A stretch of 64,000 bases of DNA from Ilex aquifolium (Eukaryota > Streptophyta > Magnoliopsida > Aquifoliales > Aquifoliaceae). Positions 44,841-55,307 of the stretch are shown piece after piece. The notes below the pieces were generated by a model, which had not been told where the DNA came from, did not search any database, and was given only the letters and a program-made list of their open reading frames with translations. The stretch's first letter is position 1. The number at the start of each line of letters is the position of its first letter. Both the position numbers and the translations under genes were made by a program. The stretch is taken from the NCBI GenBank assembly GCA_951799425.1, contig OX637410.1, forward strand, positions 5,642,001-5,706,000. The letters are read 5' to 3'.

Positions 44841-45827
44841 GTGTTTTGTATTATGTCTTATAATTTTTATGAAAATGTATATAATGCCCCATATTATGAA
44901 AATGTGTGTGAAATTTGTGATGACTATGGGCACTTTACTAGTGAGTGCCCAAGAATGGCCTCTTATTTTGAAAACGTATGCAAGATTTGTGGTGAGTATG
45001 GACACATCACTAGTGAGTGCCCAATAAATGCCCCTTATTTTGAATACGTTTGCGAAATTTGTGGTGAGAATGGACACCTCACTAGTGAATGCCCAATAAA
45101 TTATCCGGTTCAAGACCTTGAATGCGAAAGTTCAAATTCAGAGTTGGACTACCTAAATTTTTACCGCAACCATTATGATTCACCGAGTTATTCGAGTTAT
45201 GGTTGGGAGAATGAACCGTATAATTTTTCATCCAATCTCACACCACCAAATGAATTCTCCCACTATCCAACATATGGGAACTCAACCGAAGTAGAATTGG
45301 AAAATGTTTGGTGTGATTTTATGCAATCCCAAATGGAATGCAATGCCCAAATGGAATGCATTGCCCAACAACTTAATGCATTGACTAATGCTACAATTGT
45401 TATGCATGAAGAACAACACCTTGAGCATAGTCAATGTATTGAGGATGACCCCCCCAATGAAATGCATATGGATGTTGAATCTCCCACCACTATAGATTGT
45501 GAAACATTTGATGAAGTTATTATCTTGCATGAGGCTAATGAGCCCAAGGACATTTTGCCATCTATGAGTGGTGTTGAGATTTACATTTCTCAACTTGGGG
45601 AGGGCATTGCAATGGAGTTAAGTTTTGAGACTTGTAAAGAAAAATTGTATACTCCATTTGTGGGATTGCATAAACTTGCCTGCAACTTTGTTTGGTTGAG
45701 ATTTTTGAAGCATTATCCTTTGTATTGTTGGATAGATTGGAGTGAAAGGGCATTTATACAACAAAAAAATTTTAAAATCAAAAAAATCCATGGGCGTAGG
45801 GTCATATCCGAATTGAAGCCGGATTGA
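44841..45827 (+). CDS. Gag-derived protein with three N-terminal zinc knuckles (family B)
   Basis: 328 residues, open. Residues 17-88 are three tandem 24-residue repeats, each with a CCHC knuckle: CEICDDYGHFTSEC, CKICGEYGHITSEC and CEICGENGHLTSEC. The following part (GWENEPYNFSSNLTPPNEF; WCDFMQSQMECNAQ) recalls the C-terminal tail of Athila Gag (SWKN...; NQFMQSQM), so the capsid half seems to have been lost. The last ~110 residues (SQLGEGIAMEL, VGLHKLACNFVWLRFL, HYPLYCWIDWSERAFIQQ, GRRVISELKPD) are not recognised but are conserved in the copy at 62863-63696. Start could also be Met5. A role in RNA binding or packaging is inferred from the knuckles. Confidence 0.75.
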   Translation: MFCIMSYNFYENVYNAPYYENVCEICDDYGHFTSECPRMASYFENVCKICGEYGHITSECPINAPYFEYVCEICGENGHLTSECPINYPVQDLECESSNSELDYLNFYRNHYDSPSYSSYGWENEPYNFSSNLTPPNEFSHYPTYGNSTEVELENVWCDFMQSQMECNAQMECIAQQLNALTNATIVMHEEQHLEHSQCIEDDPPNEMHMDVESPTTIDCETFDEVIILHEANEPKDILPSMSGVEIYISQLGEGIAMELSFETCKEKLYTPFVGLHKLACNFVWLRFLKHYPLYCWIDWSERAFIQQKNFKIKKIHGRRVISELKPD

Positions 45828-45989
45828 CATGAGCCCTTGTTGTTTTGTTTCCATGTACATAGTAGTTATATCTCTTTTATTGTTATATTTTTATTTTTCA
45901 TGTCATTGTAGTATAATGGTGAGTATCATTGTAGTTTAGTTTTTAACATAAAGCTTGTTTAAGAATCAGAAAGCAGACAAAGCAGAACA

Positions 45990-46056
45990 GTACCGGTACC
46001 CAGTACCGGTACTAAAAGTCTACTGGAATCGCAGTACCGGTACCCAGTACCGGTAC
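45990..46056. repeat. Internal GTACCGGTAC palindrome pairs of B2
   Basis: Two pairs: 45990-45999 with 46003-46012, and 46034-46043 with 46047-46056, each spaced by three bases (CCA; 13 bp centre to centre). They lie about 160 bp after the ORF stop and 225 bp before the GGACAATG motif. Confidence 0.92.
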
Positions 46057-46190
46057 TGTTTGCCTGACAGACCCAATCTCTGCAATGCTGCTCCACCTGC
46101 TTTGAGGGCATCACCAGCATTTCTCCCCCATGTTCTATTCTAAGTTGGGGGGTGTAAATGAGCTTTGTGTGTTTCATTTTCTCTTTTATG

Positions 46191-46222
<32 letters not shown>

Positions 46223-46280
46223 GGTATCTCATTTCCCATTTTACCTTCATTGTTTTCATTGCATGATTCCTTGTGCATTG

Positions 46281-46312
46281 AGGACAATGCATAGTTTAAG
46301 TTGGGGAGTGAG
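46281..46312 (+). other. Internal GGACAATG / purine motif of B2
   Basis: GGACAATGCATAGTTT then AAGTTGGGGAGTGAGG, nearly identical to 26541-26572 in element E. About 1.75 kb upstream of the true PPT. Confidence 0.85.
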
Positions 46313-48013
46313 GTGCACCATTCACATGTTCCACCACTTTGTGTATAGAATAAGTTGGAAATGTGAAAATTTTGAAAAATTTTGGACAATTTTTGTGAAA
46401 AATAGTCAATATTGAACTATATTCCTCTATCCTAATTGTTATGAGATTTGTGAATTGCTTGATCTTCATTTTGAACTTTGAATACATGAACACATTATAG
46501 AAGTTTATCCTCTGCTTGAGTATCACATATGTGTTTTCTTTCAAACTCAACCATTGTGCACCTTGAATGTGTAATTTGGACAATTTACGGATTGAGTTCA
46601 CATTTGAGTGCTTGACATGAATAGTGGAGATGAGTAAGAACCCATGTGAGCTTTAATGCCAATCCTTGTTTGGAGGGAACTTACATTTACTCAAGGAACA
46701 ATTTTTCAAATTCTAAATTTGTTCAATAATCTCATTATGTTTGTTTTGGTTAGGTGCTTTTGGGTAGTTGATTGACTTTGTCTTGATTGTACAATGCTCC
46801 CATATGCTTATCTAGAGATGATCTTAGGCCATTTTTGAATGCTTTGAGCCTAAGCCTTTTTCTTGTGAAATTTATCCCTAGTGCCATGATTGAGCCTTAA
46901 TTGAATTCATTTCTATGCCACACATTGAACCAAGCCAAAGAAAATGAGAAATACCTACCTTACCTTGGTTGTTCCTAAAACAAAAATGAGTGATTGCAAA
47001 AGAAGGAAGTATGGTGTGGAAACTCAAGCAAAAAGGGATGAAGGATGTTGAAACTCAAAAGAGTTTAATGGAAAAAGAATGAAAATCCAAGAAAAGGAGA
47101 GAAAGGGAGTGAAAAAGGAGAAAAAGAATGAGAAAAAGAAAAGGGAAAAATGTAAAGGAAAAGAAAGAAAAGAAACAAAGGGTGTGGTGATGGTGTGGAA
47201 ATCAAAATCCCATAAAAGGGAAGTGTTTTTCTAAGATTAAGGTCATTCACCCGGAACAACCCTCTTTGTTATCCTATATCCTTCGTTTCCCTTACCACAA
47301 CATCACCCCAAGGCCTCATTACAACCCATGAAAGTCCTAAAAGATCTAGAGAAGCATGGGGGATGCATACGTTTAAAAGAACAAGAGAAGTTGATTTTGC
47401 TATCTAATGCCCTAGCATTCCTTTCATGAGATTATGCCAAGGTTGTTTCATTTTTATGCATACTTCATTTTTGGATTATATGTGAGCATACTTTGTTTTG
47501 TGCACAAGATTCCATCTCACATATACACATGGAGAGCATGCCCGGATAATCATAGTGTTATTCATTTTGAGAGAACACCCTTGGTGAGTTTTTGCATCGA
47601 AGCTTAATGTGGATGGCCAAAGTAAATGTGAACTCCATTGTGTAAATGTTTAAATTACATGTTCATTTCACACACACACGAGTTTTGAAAGGAAATGTGT
47701 ATGTGGATACTCTAGAATAGCATTTACGGCTATGATATGTCTCATGTGTGATTTGTTCGGGTGGTTGAACCAAGTTGTTTTTAGTATCCCATTGCTAATT
47801 AAGATAAGGGAATATATTTTAAATATTGGATACTATGAAAAGAAGTTTGTAGGTACCTTCACTGGAAACCTTCACGAGACAAAACTCGTCCACTAGGGAT
47901 CACCTAGGGGTTTAAAGGCTTGTTGCATGTGCTAAATGCAATATCGGAATTAGTATAGTTTTATTTTTTGTTTTCTTGCTTTTTACATTTTGTTTGCTAG
48001 GGACTAGCAAAGC
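46313..48013 (+). other. 3' UTR of element B2
   Basis: Non-coding, parallel to 26573-27400 and (reversed) 60833-62510. Includes a purine-rich run (47040-47180) like that of E. No ORF of note. Confidence 0.75.
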
Positions 48014-48028
48014 TTAAGTGGGGGGGTG
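48014..48028 (+). other. Polypurine tract of element B2
   Basis: TTAAGTGGGGGGGTG directly before TGATGAGCAC at 48029. The minus-strand copy B3 has the same arrangement at 60831-60817. Confidence 0.85.
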
Positions 48029-49021
48029 TGATGAGCACATAATATTGCATATTTGAAGGGCTCATTACATGCATTTTAACTCAACTTTTGCATTTAAGTG
48101 CTTAGAAGTTAGCCGTTTTGAACTATAATGTTGATATTTTGATGTTGCAACCTTTTATAGCTTAAGTGATTGATTTTAGGACATTGCAACCTTGATGGAT
48201 GTGTGGTGAAGGCATGGACACAATACATGAAGAATTGGAGGCTTAAAAGTGAAGAAATCAAGAAGGCATTGGTGCTTGGGAACAAGGGCACCAGCTGCAG
48301 CAACAATTGGAAGCACTGCCTCTGAATTCCTCCATTTTGACCATGATCTACTCAGAATTTGGAAAAGTTCAAAACATGAAAGTTGTAGATATGGGTGTCT
48401 TCTGTTTGGTGTCAAAATTTCAGCCCAATCCAACGGTTAGATCAAGAGTTATGACGATTCTACCGAAAGTGGTCCAGTGCAGATCTCGTTGAGTTACAGG
48501 CTGTTTTCGCGACCAGAAGGTCCGGACCGGTACCATTTGGTACCGGTACCAAGTACCGGTACTGTTTTTCTGCACTGGACCACCTTCGGTAGAATCGGCA
48601 TAACTCTGGATCTAACCGTTGGATTGGGCTGAAATTTTGACACCAAACAGAAGAAACCCATATCTACAACTTTCATGTTTTGAAATTTTCCAAATTCAGA
48701 GTATATCATGGTCAAAATGGAGGAATTCCGAGGCCGTGCTTCCAATTGTTGCTGCAGCTGGTGCCCTTGTTCCCAAGCACCAATGCCTTCTTGATTTCTT
48801 CACTTTTAAGCCTCCAATTCTTCATGTATTGTGTCCATGCCTTCACCACACATCCAACATAGTTGCAATGTCCTAAAATACATGATTTAAGCAATAAAAA
48901 CTTGCAACATCAAAATATCAACATTATTCATAATTTCGGCTAACTCTAAGTACTTAAATGCAAAAGTTGAGTTAAAATGCATGTAATGAGCCCTTCAAAT
49001 ATGCAATATTATGTGCTCATC
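48029..49021. repeat. 1-kb inverted repeat of family B LTR starts (fold-back)
   Basis: Left arm 48029-48482 is the first ~455 bp of a family-B LTR (plus). Right arm 48570-49021 is the same segment reversed, about 95% alike by eye (arm ends TGCAGA / TCTGCA). The ~87-bp loop holds the palindromes GTACCGGTAC at 48540-48549 and 48553-48562 and GGACCGGTAC at 48524-48533. The right arm stops one base short of the LTR terminus where D2's LTR begins. RNA across it would form a long hairpin. Confidence 0.9.
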
Positions 49022-49607
49022 GGATTGGATTAGATTCGGATATGGTTTGTTAACTGTATAGTGGTTCTACTTAATCATGCAATTACTAATGTTCCTTAAA
49101 CTTGAGATCTATTTAAATGTCCTGGTTTTACCTCAAAAATTATATATGTTAATTGTGAAATGAGACCTACCGTTTTATATTTTTATATACCTTGTTTGAG
49201 TTGGGAAGATTTTGCTACAGAGCTTCGTGCTCATCCCCTACAAATTACATTTTTCAGATTTGGTGCTAGAGGAGGATCTCGGCATCGACGAGTCAGGGCA
49301 TTGGGAGGCTCCACTCGAGGGGAACCTAGATTCCGAGGTGGATATGTAGAGATGTAGCTTCTTTTGTACTAGACTAGGTTATTCTTTTGGACACTGTAAG
49401 ATCTAGTTTCTTTTGCTATTCCGCTGTGCTACTTTAATTAATTTTTGAGATGTAAATGCCATGGTTGGGCATATTCTTTTGGATATGATGTAAATATTTT
49501 ATGGATGATGAATGAAGTTTAATTTATTTATGGATGATATTAGTGCTCTCATGATGTAAATGGTTTTAGTATGTAATGTCGTCCAGGGTGTGTTTTGGGG
49601 CGTTACA
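49022..49607 (+). repeat. Truncated 5' LTR of D2
   Basis: Aligns with 54721-55307 (about ten substitutions and one indel by eye) and ends GGGGCGTTACA. The first ~1.9 kb of the LTR is missing where family B's inverted repeat abuts. Confidence 0.9.
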
Positions 49608-49610
49608 GAA

Positions 49611-49622
49611 TGGTATCAGAGC
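49611..49622 (+). other. Primer binding site, tRNA-iMet type (D2)
   Basis: TGGTATCAGAGC, three bases after the LTR. Confidence 0.92.
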
Positions 49623-49784
49623 TTAGGCTTTAGGTCTTACATGGGAGCTGTAGGTTATGGATTACCACTTGAAAGGTAGGACTAGGTTGAAGGAACTGTA
49701 GGCTTGCATTTGTTTGAAGTTATGTGTTCATCAGATAGGTTAGATTCATGGTATATTTAGGTTAAGGGTTAATTATTTGTTCGA

Positions 49785-50660
49785 ATTCGATGAGTTGTCT
49801 CGCTACGCAATCAAGTTTGTGGTCACCGAGGCAAGGAGGGCTAAACGCTTTGAACAAGATTTGAGGCCTTCCATCCGCGAGAAGCTGGTTACACTCGTAA
49901 TTCGAGAATACAAGATCTCGTGAACGTGGACGTTGACGTGGACGTGTACGTGGACGTGGACGCGGTTGAACAAAGACTTCAGACAGTTGGAGAAGATGGA
50001 GTTACTCAGACAAGAGCAGGCATGGACCCCGCCAACGCTTTGCATGCGAAGAGTATGGGCACTTCAAACATAGATGCCCCTCGTTTCCCCCAATGACTAA
50101 GGAAGCAACCGAGCAAGTACCAGCAAACAAGCCACCTCTACAAAGGCCAGCACAGCAAAGACCTCAGATAGCTCGAGGAGCGGGAGGCATACCAAAGAGA
50201 ATAGGCACGGATGCACGCCGATGTTTTGCCTGTGGAGGTGTTGGGCACTTCATAGATAATTGTCCATTGCTTTCTACCAAGACCAACCAAGCAACTAGGC
50301 GAGTGAATGCAAACAGGCCACCGCTACGACAGCCATTACCACCACAGAGACCGTTACAAGCTCATGCCCCCGGCGGCGCCAATCAAGGAAGGGTTTTTGC
50401 TTTGACTCAACCGGAGGAAGATGCCTCCAATGCCGTTGTGGAAGGTATTGTTCTTCTCTACCATTCTTGGGCCCGAATTTTATTGGATTCCTATGCGACT
50501 CATTCTTCTATACGTACTGCGGACGTTGTGGAATTGGGATTGAGTTCCGAGGAGCTAGAACATGCTTTATATGTTGACTTGCCTACGCGAGAACAGGGGG
50601 ATACCAGGCTAGTCTGTAAGGGTTACGTGCAAGCGGATTGCATTTCAGTTACCAGTAGGT
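49785..50660 (+). pseudogene. gag: Chromovirus Gag end and protease remnant of D2
   Basis: ELSRYAIKFVVTEARRAKRFEQDLRPSIREKL is the conserved capsid end. Two knuckles follow: one damaged (RFACEEYGHFKHRC, first Cys replaced by Arg) and one intact (CFACGGVGHFIDNC at about 50223-50265). A Pro/Gln/Arg-rich linker leads to protease: GRVFALTQPEEDASNAVVEGIV and ARILLDSYATHSSI, where the active-site Gly of D-S-G-A is Tyr. Most of gag and everything after protease are gone. Confidence 0.8.
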
Positions 50661-50779
50661 TTACTTATATGTATTTCTTTGACTCTAATTTATATCTACT
50701 TGCTAGGGAATCAGCATGTCTTGCCATTCTGGATAATACTACCTTGTTCCAAAATATATTATGGTTGGGTAAACCCTAA

Positions 50780-52070
50780 ATCTTTTCTTATGCCTTCAAA
50801 CCCTAGTTTACAAAGGAGATGTGTTTTTCTCTTGATTTCTCCTTTGTTCTTGATTCCCGAACTTAAATATTATTTGTTCTAAGCTATGTTATGGGTGGTA
50901 ACCACCAAAATCCTTTTGGTATGCCCTTGAAATCATAGTTTTCAAGGGAGAGGTGTTTTCTCTTTATCTTGCCTTTGTCATTGATTTCAAACCTTGATAG
51001 TCGTTTGTTATCGATTCCAATATATGATTGTTACTTTATCTCTGATTCCAAGCTTGATATCCGTTGTTATTGATCTCGAGACTTGATTGTTTCCTTGTCC
51101 TTAATTTCCTAAGCTTAATGATCCATTTGTTCTTGGTATCAAAAATTTGATATTCGTTTGTTATTGATTCTACCCTTGTGATTCAATTATTTTCAATATT
51201 CAATACTCGATATTCTTTATTCTTGGTTCCAAGACTTGAGTGTTCTTTTGGTCTTGATTTCTAAGCTTCATAATCATTTGTTCTTGATTTCACACCTTGA
51301 TAGTCGTTTGTTATTGATTTTCATACATGATTGTTCCGTTAAATCTTAATTTCTCCTTTGTTCATGACTTTCAAGCTTGATACGCTTTTATTCTTGATTT
51401 CCAAGCTTAATATTCATTTGCTCTTGATAGCCAAATTTGATATTCATTTGATTGATTCTAACTATTGTAATTCATGTATTCTTGATATTCAATATTTGAC
51501 ATCCTTTGGTTCTTGATTTCAAGACTTGGTTGTTCCGTTGTTTTTAATTTCCCCAGGCTTGATGATCCATTGGTTCTTGATAGCCAAATTTAATATTCAT
51601 TTGTTATTGATTCTAACCCTTGTGATTCATTTATTATTGATATTCAATGCTTGATATTCATTGGTTCTTGATTTCAAGACTTGACATTCAATTGCTCTTG
51701 ATTTCAATACTTGATTTCTCCTTGTCCTTGAGTTCAAAACTTGATACTCTTTAGTTCTTGGTTACAAAGCTTGATATGCATCTGTTATTGACTCCAAGAC
51801 TCGATTGTTACTTTGTTCTTGATTTCAAGCTTTGATTGTTTCTTATTTTAATTCCAAAGCTTGATATGGGTTAGTTATGGAATTCGAGACTTGATTGTTC
51901 CTTTATTGTGGATTCCAAAAACTTGAGATTCGTTTGTGATTAATTTCAAACCTTGCTTGTTCTTTTGTTGTTGATTTCCAAGCTTGACAGCCATTTATTC
52001 TTGATTCCAAAGCTTGATTACTTATTTGCTCATGAATTCAAAACTCTGGTGATTGGTAGTGACCACTAAA
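50780..52070 (+). repeat. Degenerate TTGATTCCAAGCTTGATA minisatellite in D2
   Basis: Some 35-40 diverged units of about 30-38 bp, each like 'ttgttcttgatttccaagcttgatattcat'. The first part (50780-51000) resembles D2's own LTR near 53930-54060 ('ggtaac', 'cttcaaacc.t.gttt.aaaga.aa'), so the array may have grown from LTR sequence. No coding capacity. Confidence 0.8.
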
Positions 52071-52189
52071 ATGGTATTTTCGATGATATTATGTTAATTT
52101 TTCCTAAATTATTTCGTTAAAAAAAAAAAAATGTATATGGATTTGGAAGCTAAAATGGGAGGAAAAGTCTGGTTAGGTTTCAACTGTAA

Positions 52190-52788
52190 CCTTTGGTGGA
52201 TTGTAATTTATATCAGAGTGCGCAGCGAACTAACGGAGTAAGGACTACAATGGGGAAAATACGGAGAAGATTCAACTCATCCGAGAGAGGCTACGCACGA
52301 CGCAAAGTAGACAGAAGAGCTATGCGGACCACAGACGAAGATCCTTGGAATTCAAATTGGGAGATTACATGTTTCCCAAGGTGTCACACAAGAAGGGCGT
52401 GTTTTGATTCGGCAAGAAGGAGAAGTTAGCGCCAAGATATACCGGACCATTTGAAATGATCAAAGCGGTAGGCAATGCGGCGTATCAACTTCGATTACCA
52501 GCCCAGCTATCCAGAGTACATGACGTGTTTTACGTGTCGATGTTGAGGACGTGTTACTCGGATGCAACTCCAGTCGTGAACTTTGAGGAGATTGAAATTC
52601 AAGACGGAGCAACCTACGAAGAGCAACTGGTAGAAATTCTTGATGCCAAGGAAAAAGCGCTTCAAAACAAAGTATCAGATTGGTGAAGGTTTTGTGGCAA
52701 CACCATGGAGTGGAGGAAGCTACATGGGAACCAGAGCAAGAAATGCGGGAGAAGTATCCCTTTTTGTTCACTACTTGAGGTAAGTTTC
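52190..52788 (+). pseudogene. Chromovirus integrase C-terminus and chromodomain-like end (D2)
   Basis: IQLIRERLRTTQSRQKSYADHRRRSLEF, KLGDYMFPKVSHKKGV and RYTGPFEMIKAVGNAAYQLRLPAQLSRVHDVFYVSMLR form the integrase tail. VKVLWQHHGVEEATWEPEQEM with EKYPFLF is the chromodomain-like end. Two frame changes and one stop. The catalytic core is absent. Confidence 0.8.
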
Positions 52789-52805
52789 GAGGACGAAACT
52801 TTCTT

Positions 52806-52819
52806 TAAAGGGGGTGGAT
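52806..52819 (+). other. Polypurine tract of D2
   Basis: TTAAAGGGGGTGGA immediately before TGTAACACCCC at 52820. Confidence 0.8.
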
Positions 52820-53329
52820 TGTAACACCCCGCATTTTCGTTTATATATGTATATAGATATATATTAAATAATAGTTGTAAAAATTTAGATATGTGTAGTG
52901 ATGGTAGGAATAAAAAAAAAAAAAAAAAAACTAGAGATGCAAATTAATTTGGAAGTTGAAGTTTTGAAGGTGTGTAAGCTTGAGAAGAGGGATTAAGTAA
53001 GTTTCTAAATGGATTTAGGTCAAAATAAGGTTTCCATTGAGTCCGGAAGGTCGAAAAACCTTGGGAGAGGTGATATGGGGTGTATTAGAAGTTAGGAAGT
53101 ATTTTGGAGTTAAAACACATTTTAGAGAAAATTTGGGTATAAAGGATTTTGGACACTGTCTACTATTTCGATCATAACTTTTTATTACTAACTCCAATTG
53201 ATCTGAAATTTGGAAAGCAGATATTAGACATCTAGGGCTAAAAAAGTGTCTCTCATGAAAAGTTTCCAATTCGACCTCTAAATGGGTCAAAACTGCACTT
53301 GAAGTTGAAGCAGAAAATCTGGGCAGTGA

Positions 53330-53487
53330 CTACCGGTAGTCAACCGGTAGTCAATGGTCCAGTGTGCCCGAGCTACCGGTAGTCAACAGGTAGTCGAGTG
53401 TCCAGTGTACCCGAGCTACCGGTAGTCAACGGGTAGTCGAGTGCCAATGTACCCGAGCTACCGGTAGTCAAAATCAGCTACCGGTAG
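53330..53487. repeat. CTACCGGTAG palindrome cluster in D2 LTR
   Basis: Perfect copies at 53330-53339, 53373-53382, 53416-53425, 53458-53467 and 53478-53487, with half-sites AACCGGTAG, AACAGGTAG and AACGGGTAG between them. A unit of about 43 bp ('gtgtacccgagctaccggtagtcaac') repeats three times. Confidence 0.92.
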
Positions 53488-53540
53488 TCGCTGTAAAAAT
53501 CCGAAATTTTCAACTCGCGAACAGTCGGTCCTAGCTCCAC

Positions 53541-53548
53541 TATAAATA
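53541..53548 (+). promoter_or_regulatory. TATA box of D2 LTR
   Basis: TATAAATA, 54 bp after the last palindrome of the cluster. Confidence 0.65.
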
Positions 53549-55307
53549 CTTAATGTCAACTTTTTTAGCCTCATTTCACCCATCCAAACCCTAGGCACCC
53601 TTAGAGAGAAAAAGAGGGAGAGAAAAACACAAAAATTGGGAGAGATTTACAAGATCAAAGCCCTAGTTTTCAAGATTTCACTTCTCCATCCATTCCCTCT
53701 TCTATAATTTCACTTCACCCTCACTCAAACCTCTTAGAACCAAAAGAGAAAGTAGCAAGGGAGCAAGAAAAAGGGGAAAAGGGAGTCTTTAAAGCTTGGG
53801 TTGCTAGAGATACTTGGTTGAGGTAGGGAATTTCTTCCTAATCTCTTACATTGAGGCTAGGGTTTATGTATATATATATGTTTTTCACTCTCATCCTTAT
53901 ATACATGATAAGAAATACATGATTCTTGTTCCTCTTGAAATAAATGCCATGTTTTGAACATTGTGATGGTTGGGTAACTATTAAATTTCTCTTTTTCATC
54001 TTCAAACCTTGGTTTTAAAGAGAAATGGACTTTTCCCTCTATTTTTCCTTGGTATTGCTTTCAAAACTTTAGTGTTTGATATTGTACACCAAAAAGTTAC
54101 TTATGATGATCTCTTGCTCATTTTCTTCCATCATATTATGAAACATTATATTAGAAATTGTGGAATTTGGTAATTCCTTGAAATGTTGATGAATTGAGAA
54201 TATTTTGGTTTCCTCAATTGTATGGTTGTTGTGAGGGACTTGGATTGCCTTCGAGAGATGCCGTAGAGTGTTAGAGGTTAGTCTATCCCAGTGGGGGTGA
54301 TGGTTTCCTAACACTTGTAGTGGGTTATCATGTGGTAATGCGACCACTATCGTTCACTGGAGTTCGAACAAGGGATGATATACTTTTCCTGGGAAGGGAC
54401 TCGTCACTGCCAGTGAGATGGTAGACGCCCTTTCCTAAAGTGCTTGTGATTGTGATTGTAATTGGTGGACTAGGTATAATCGTTGGGTAGATTCATGAGA
54501 AGCAATCAACATACATGGTACGGGGATAAACCAATATACATGGGGTGATGGGTTGGATCGTCTTGGCCGATGTATTGGTATGGGACAATGCATCGGAAGG
54601 CGCCTTTCCTAAATGGCTTAAAGTTGGAAATGGTCATTGTTCATTCTACCATAGACGGTTTCTACAAGAGTCTTGGGGAAGTATGGGATTCCGCGAGAAC
54701 TTGTGGAAACAGTGTATGGTGGATTGGATTAGATTCGGATATGGTTTGTTAACTGTATAGTGGTTCTACTTAATCATTCAATTACTAATGTTCCTTAAAC
54801 TTGAGATCTATTTAAATGTCCTGGTTTTACCTCAAAAATTATATGTGTTAATTGTGAAATGAGACCTACCGTTTTATATTTTTATAAACCTTGTTTGAGT
54901 TGGGAAGATTTTGCTACAGAGCTTCGTGCTCATCCCCTACAAATTACATTTTTTAGATTTGGTGCTAGAGGAGGATCTCGGCATCGACGAGTCAGGGCAT
55001 TGGGAGGCTCCACTCGAGGGGAACCTAGATCCCGAGGTGGATATGTAGAGATGTAGCTTCTTTTGTACTAGACTAGGTTATTCTTTTGGACACTGTAAGG
55101 TCTAGTTTCTTTTGCTATTCCGCTGTGCTACTTTAATTAATTTTTGAGATGTAAATGCCATGGTTGGGCATATTCTTTTGGATATGATGTAAATATTTTT
55201 ATGGATGATGAATGAAGTTTAATTTATTTATGGATGATATTAGTGCTCTCATGATGTAAATGGTTTTAGTATGTAATGCCGTCCAGGGTGTGTTTTGGGG
55301 CGTTACA

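Larger units (their letters stand above)
43610..49021 (+). mobile_element. Element B2: non-autonomous Athila-related element
   Basis: Partial 5' LTR (43610-44706), tRNA-Asp primer site, one ORF (44841-45827), internal palindromes, GGACAATG motif, long 3' UTR, PPT and the start of a 3' LTR at 48029. Instead of a normal LTR the right end is an inverted repeat. No protease or polymerase. LTR end and 3' UTR match element E, so E-like proteins could act in trans. Confidence 0.8.
49022..55307 (+). mobile_element. Element D2: hollowed-out chromovirus with young LTRs
   Basis: Truncated 5' LTR (49022-49607), tRNA-Met primer site (49611-49622), gag and protease remnants, a 1.2-kb minisatellite in place of RT, RNase H and most of integrase, an integrase/chromodomain end, PPT, and a complete 3' LTR (52820-55307). 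About ten differences in the 586 shared LTR bases point to a recent insertion, although the coding interior is already lost. Confidence 0.82.
52820..55307 (+). repeat. 3' LTR of D2 (2.49 kb)
   Basis: TGTAACACCCC ... GGGGCGTTACA. In order: an A-run, the module 'gatctgaaatttgg...catgaaaagtttcc' (53155-53290), the palindrome cluster 53330-53487, a TATA box 53541-53548, and a leader rich in 'gagagaaaaag'. The closing 587 bp match the truncated 5' LTR. Confidence 0.9.

Noticed and set aside
53330..53487. CRISPR-like array in D2 LTR
   Set aside because: The units are short, variable palindromes with similar spacers inside a plant LTR. No cas genes are present and the context is eukaryotic.
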